Shown in pieces: positions 12,521 to 12,609 of a DNA stretch of 12,609 nucleotides. The notes below the pieces were generated by a model that did no database searches, was not told the DNA's origin, and saw nothing but the letters and a program-made list of their open reading frames with translations. The number at the start of each line of letters is the position of its first letter. Position 1 is the first letter of the stretch. Location of the stretch: contig JBOGIQ010000163.1 in the NCBI GenBank assembly GCA_050742535.1, positions 1 through 12,609 of the forward strand. Reading direction: 5' to 3'. This DNA comes from Gp6-AA40 sp050742535. GTDB lineage: Bacteria; Acidobacteriota; Vicinamibacteria; Vicinamibacterales; UBA2999. The translations under genes and the position numbers were made by a program.

Positions 12521-12609
12521 ATGAGCACCACCGGCATCAACCTCTGGGGTTCAGCGACTCATGCCCTCGAGTATCTGCGTCGCGCCGATTCGATTCCGCA
12601 CCGGACGGA
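12521..12609 (+). CDS. SAM-dependent methyltransferase, N-terminal fragment
   Basis: An open frame from ATG 12521 runs off the right edge after 29 codons. The peptide begins MSTTGINLWGSATHALEYL and continues RRADSIPHRT. A WG-x-x-x-HALEYL-x-RAD-x-IPHR start is what I recall for a group of class I SAM-dependent methyltransferases; the glycine-rich SAM loop would lie beyond the window. No strong ribosome binding site is seen before it. It is divergent from the pirin. The family call rests on this short stretch only. Confidence 0.55.
   Translation, partial: MSTTGINLWGSATHALEYLRRADSIPHRT

Overview
The window is GC-rich bacterial DNA with dense coding on both strands. The gene content points to Acidobacteriota, probably a Vicinamibacteria-like soil or metagenome lineage. 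The clues are a TIGR03435 'soil-associated' protein, several DUF6152 proteins, exported Gln/Gly/Pro-rich proteins of a type common in that phylum, and many palindromic intergenic repeats. This assignment is inference from recalled family distributions; there is no rRNA or marker gene here.

Left part (1-4980): a tandemly duplicated two-gene cassette. Each copy has a long exported protein of about 600 residues (276-2084 and 2712-4514), followed by a 132-residue DUF6152 protein (2097-2495 and 4582-4980). Both long genes are preceded by a conserved promoter-like element (TTGACC, 17 bp, GCATGCTCACCC). Just upstream of each element is a cluster of short inverted repeats. A terminator-like hairpin at 5009-5035 closes the block.

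Middle (5075-8938): a radical SAM protein with extra C-terminal cysteines, then a small membrane protein on the minus strand. A third DUF6152 gene (6711-7103) follows, coupled to a short exported protein (7114-7911) that matches only the C-terminal half of the long cassette proteins. A stand-alone FAD/NAD(P)H reductase comes next, then a decayed RidA-family pseudogene.

Right part (8935-12609): a lipocalin-like hypothetical on the minus strand, an array of 9-bp repeats folding back just before the ribosome binding site of the TIGR03435 gene, and a possible 32-residue membrane peptide. Then come a GNAT acetyltransferase and a pirin in the same orientation, separated by two long inverted repeats. 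The start of a SAM-dependent methyltransferase runs off the right edge.

The most striking theme is that DUF6152 is linked three times to one uncharacterised domain (signature PD-TGVW, IIPTDGR-H, GDTLVVD). All six proteins carry export signals. All three DUF6152 proteins are predicted to begin with His-His after signal cleavage and carry a conserved Asn-Pro-His motif. A periplasmic metal-dependent partnership is a reasonable hypothesis but is not demonstrated.
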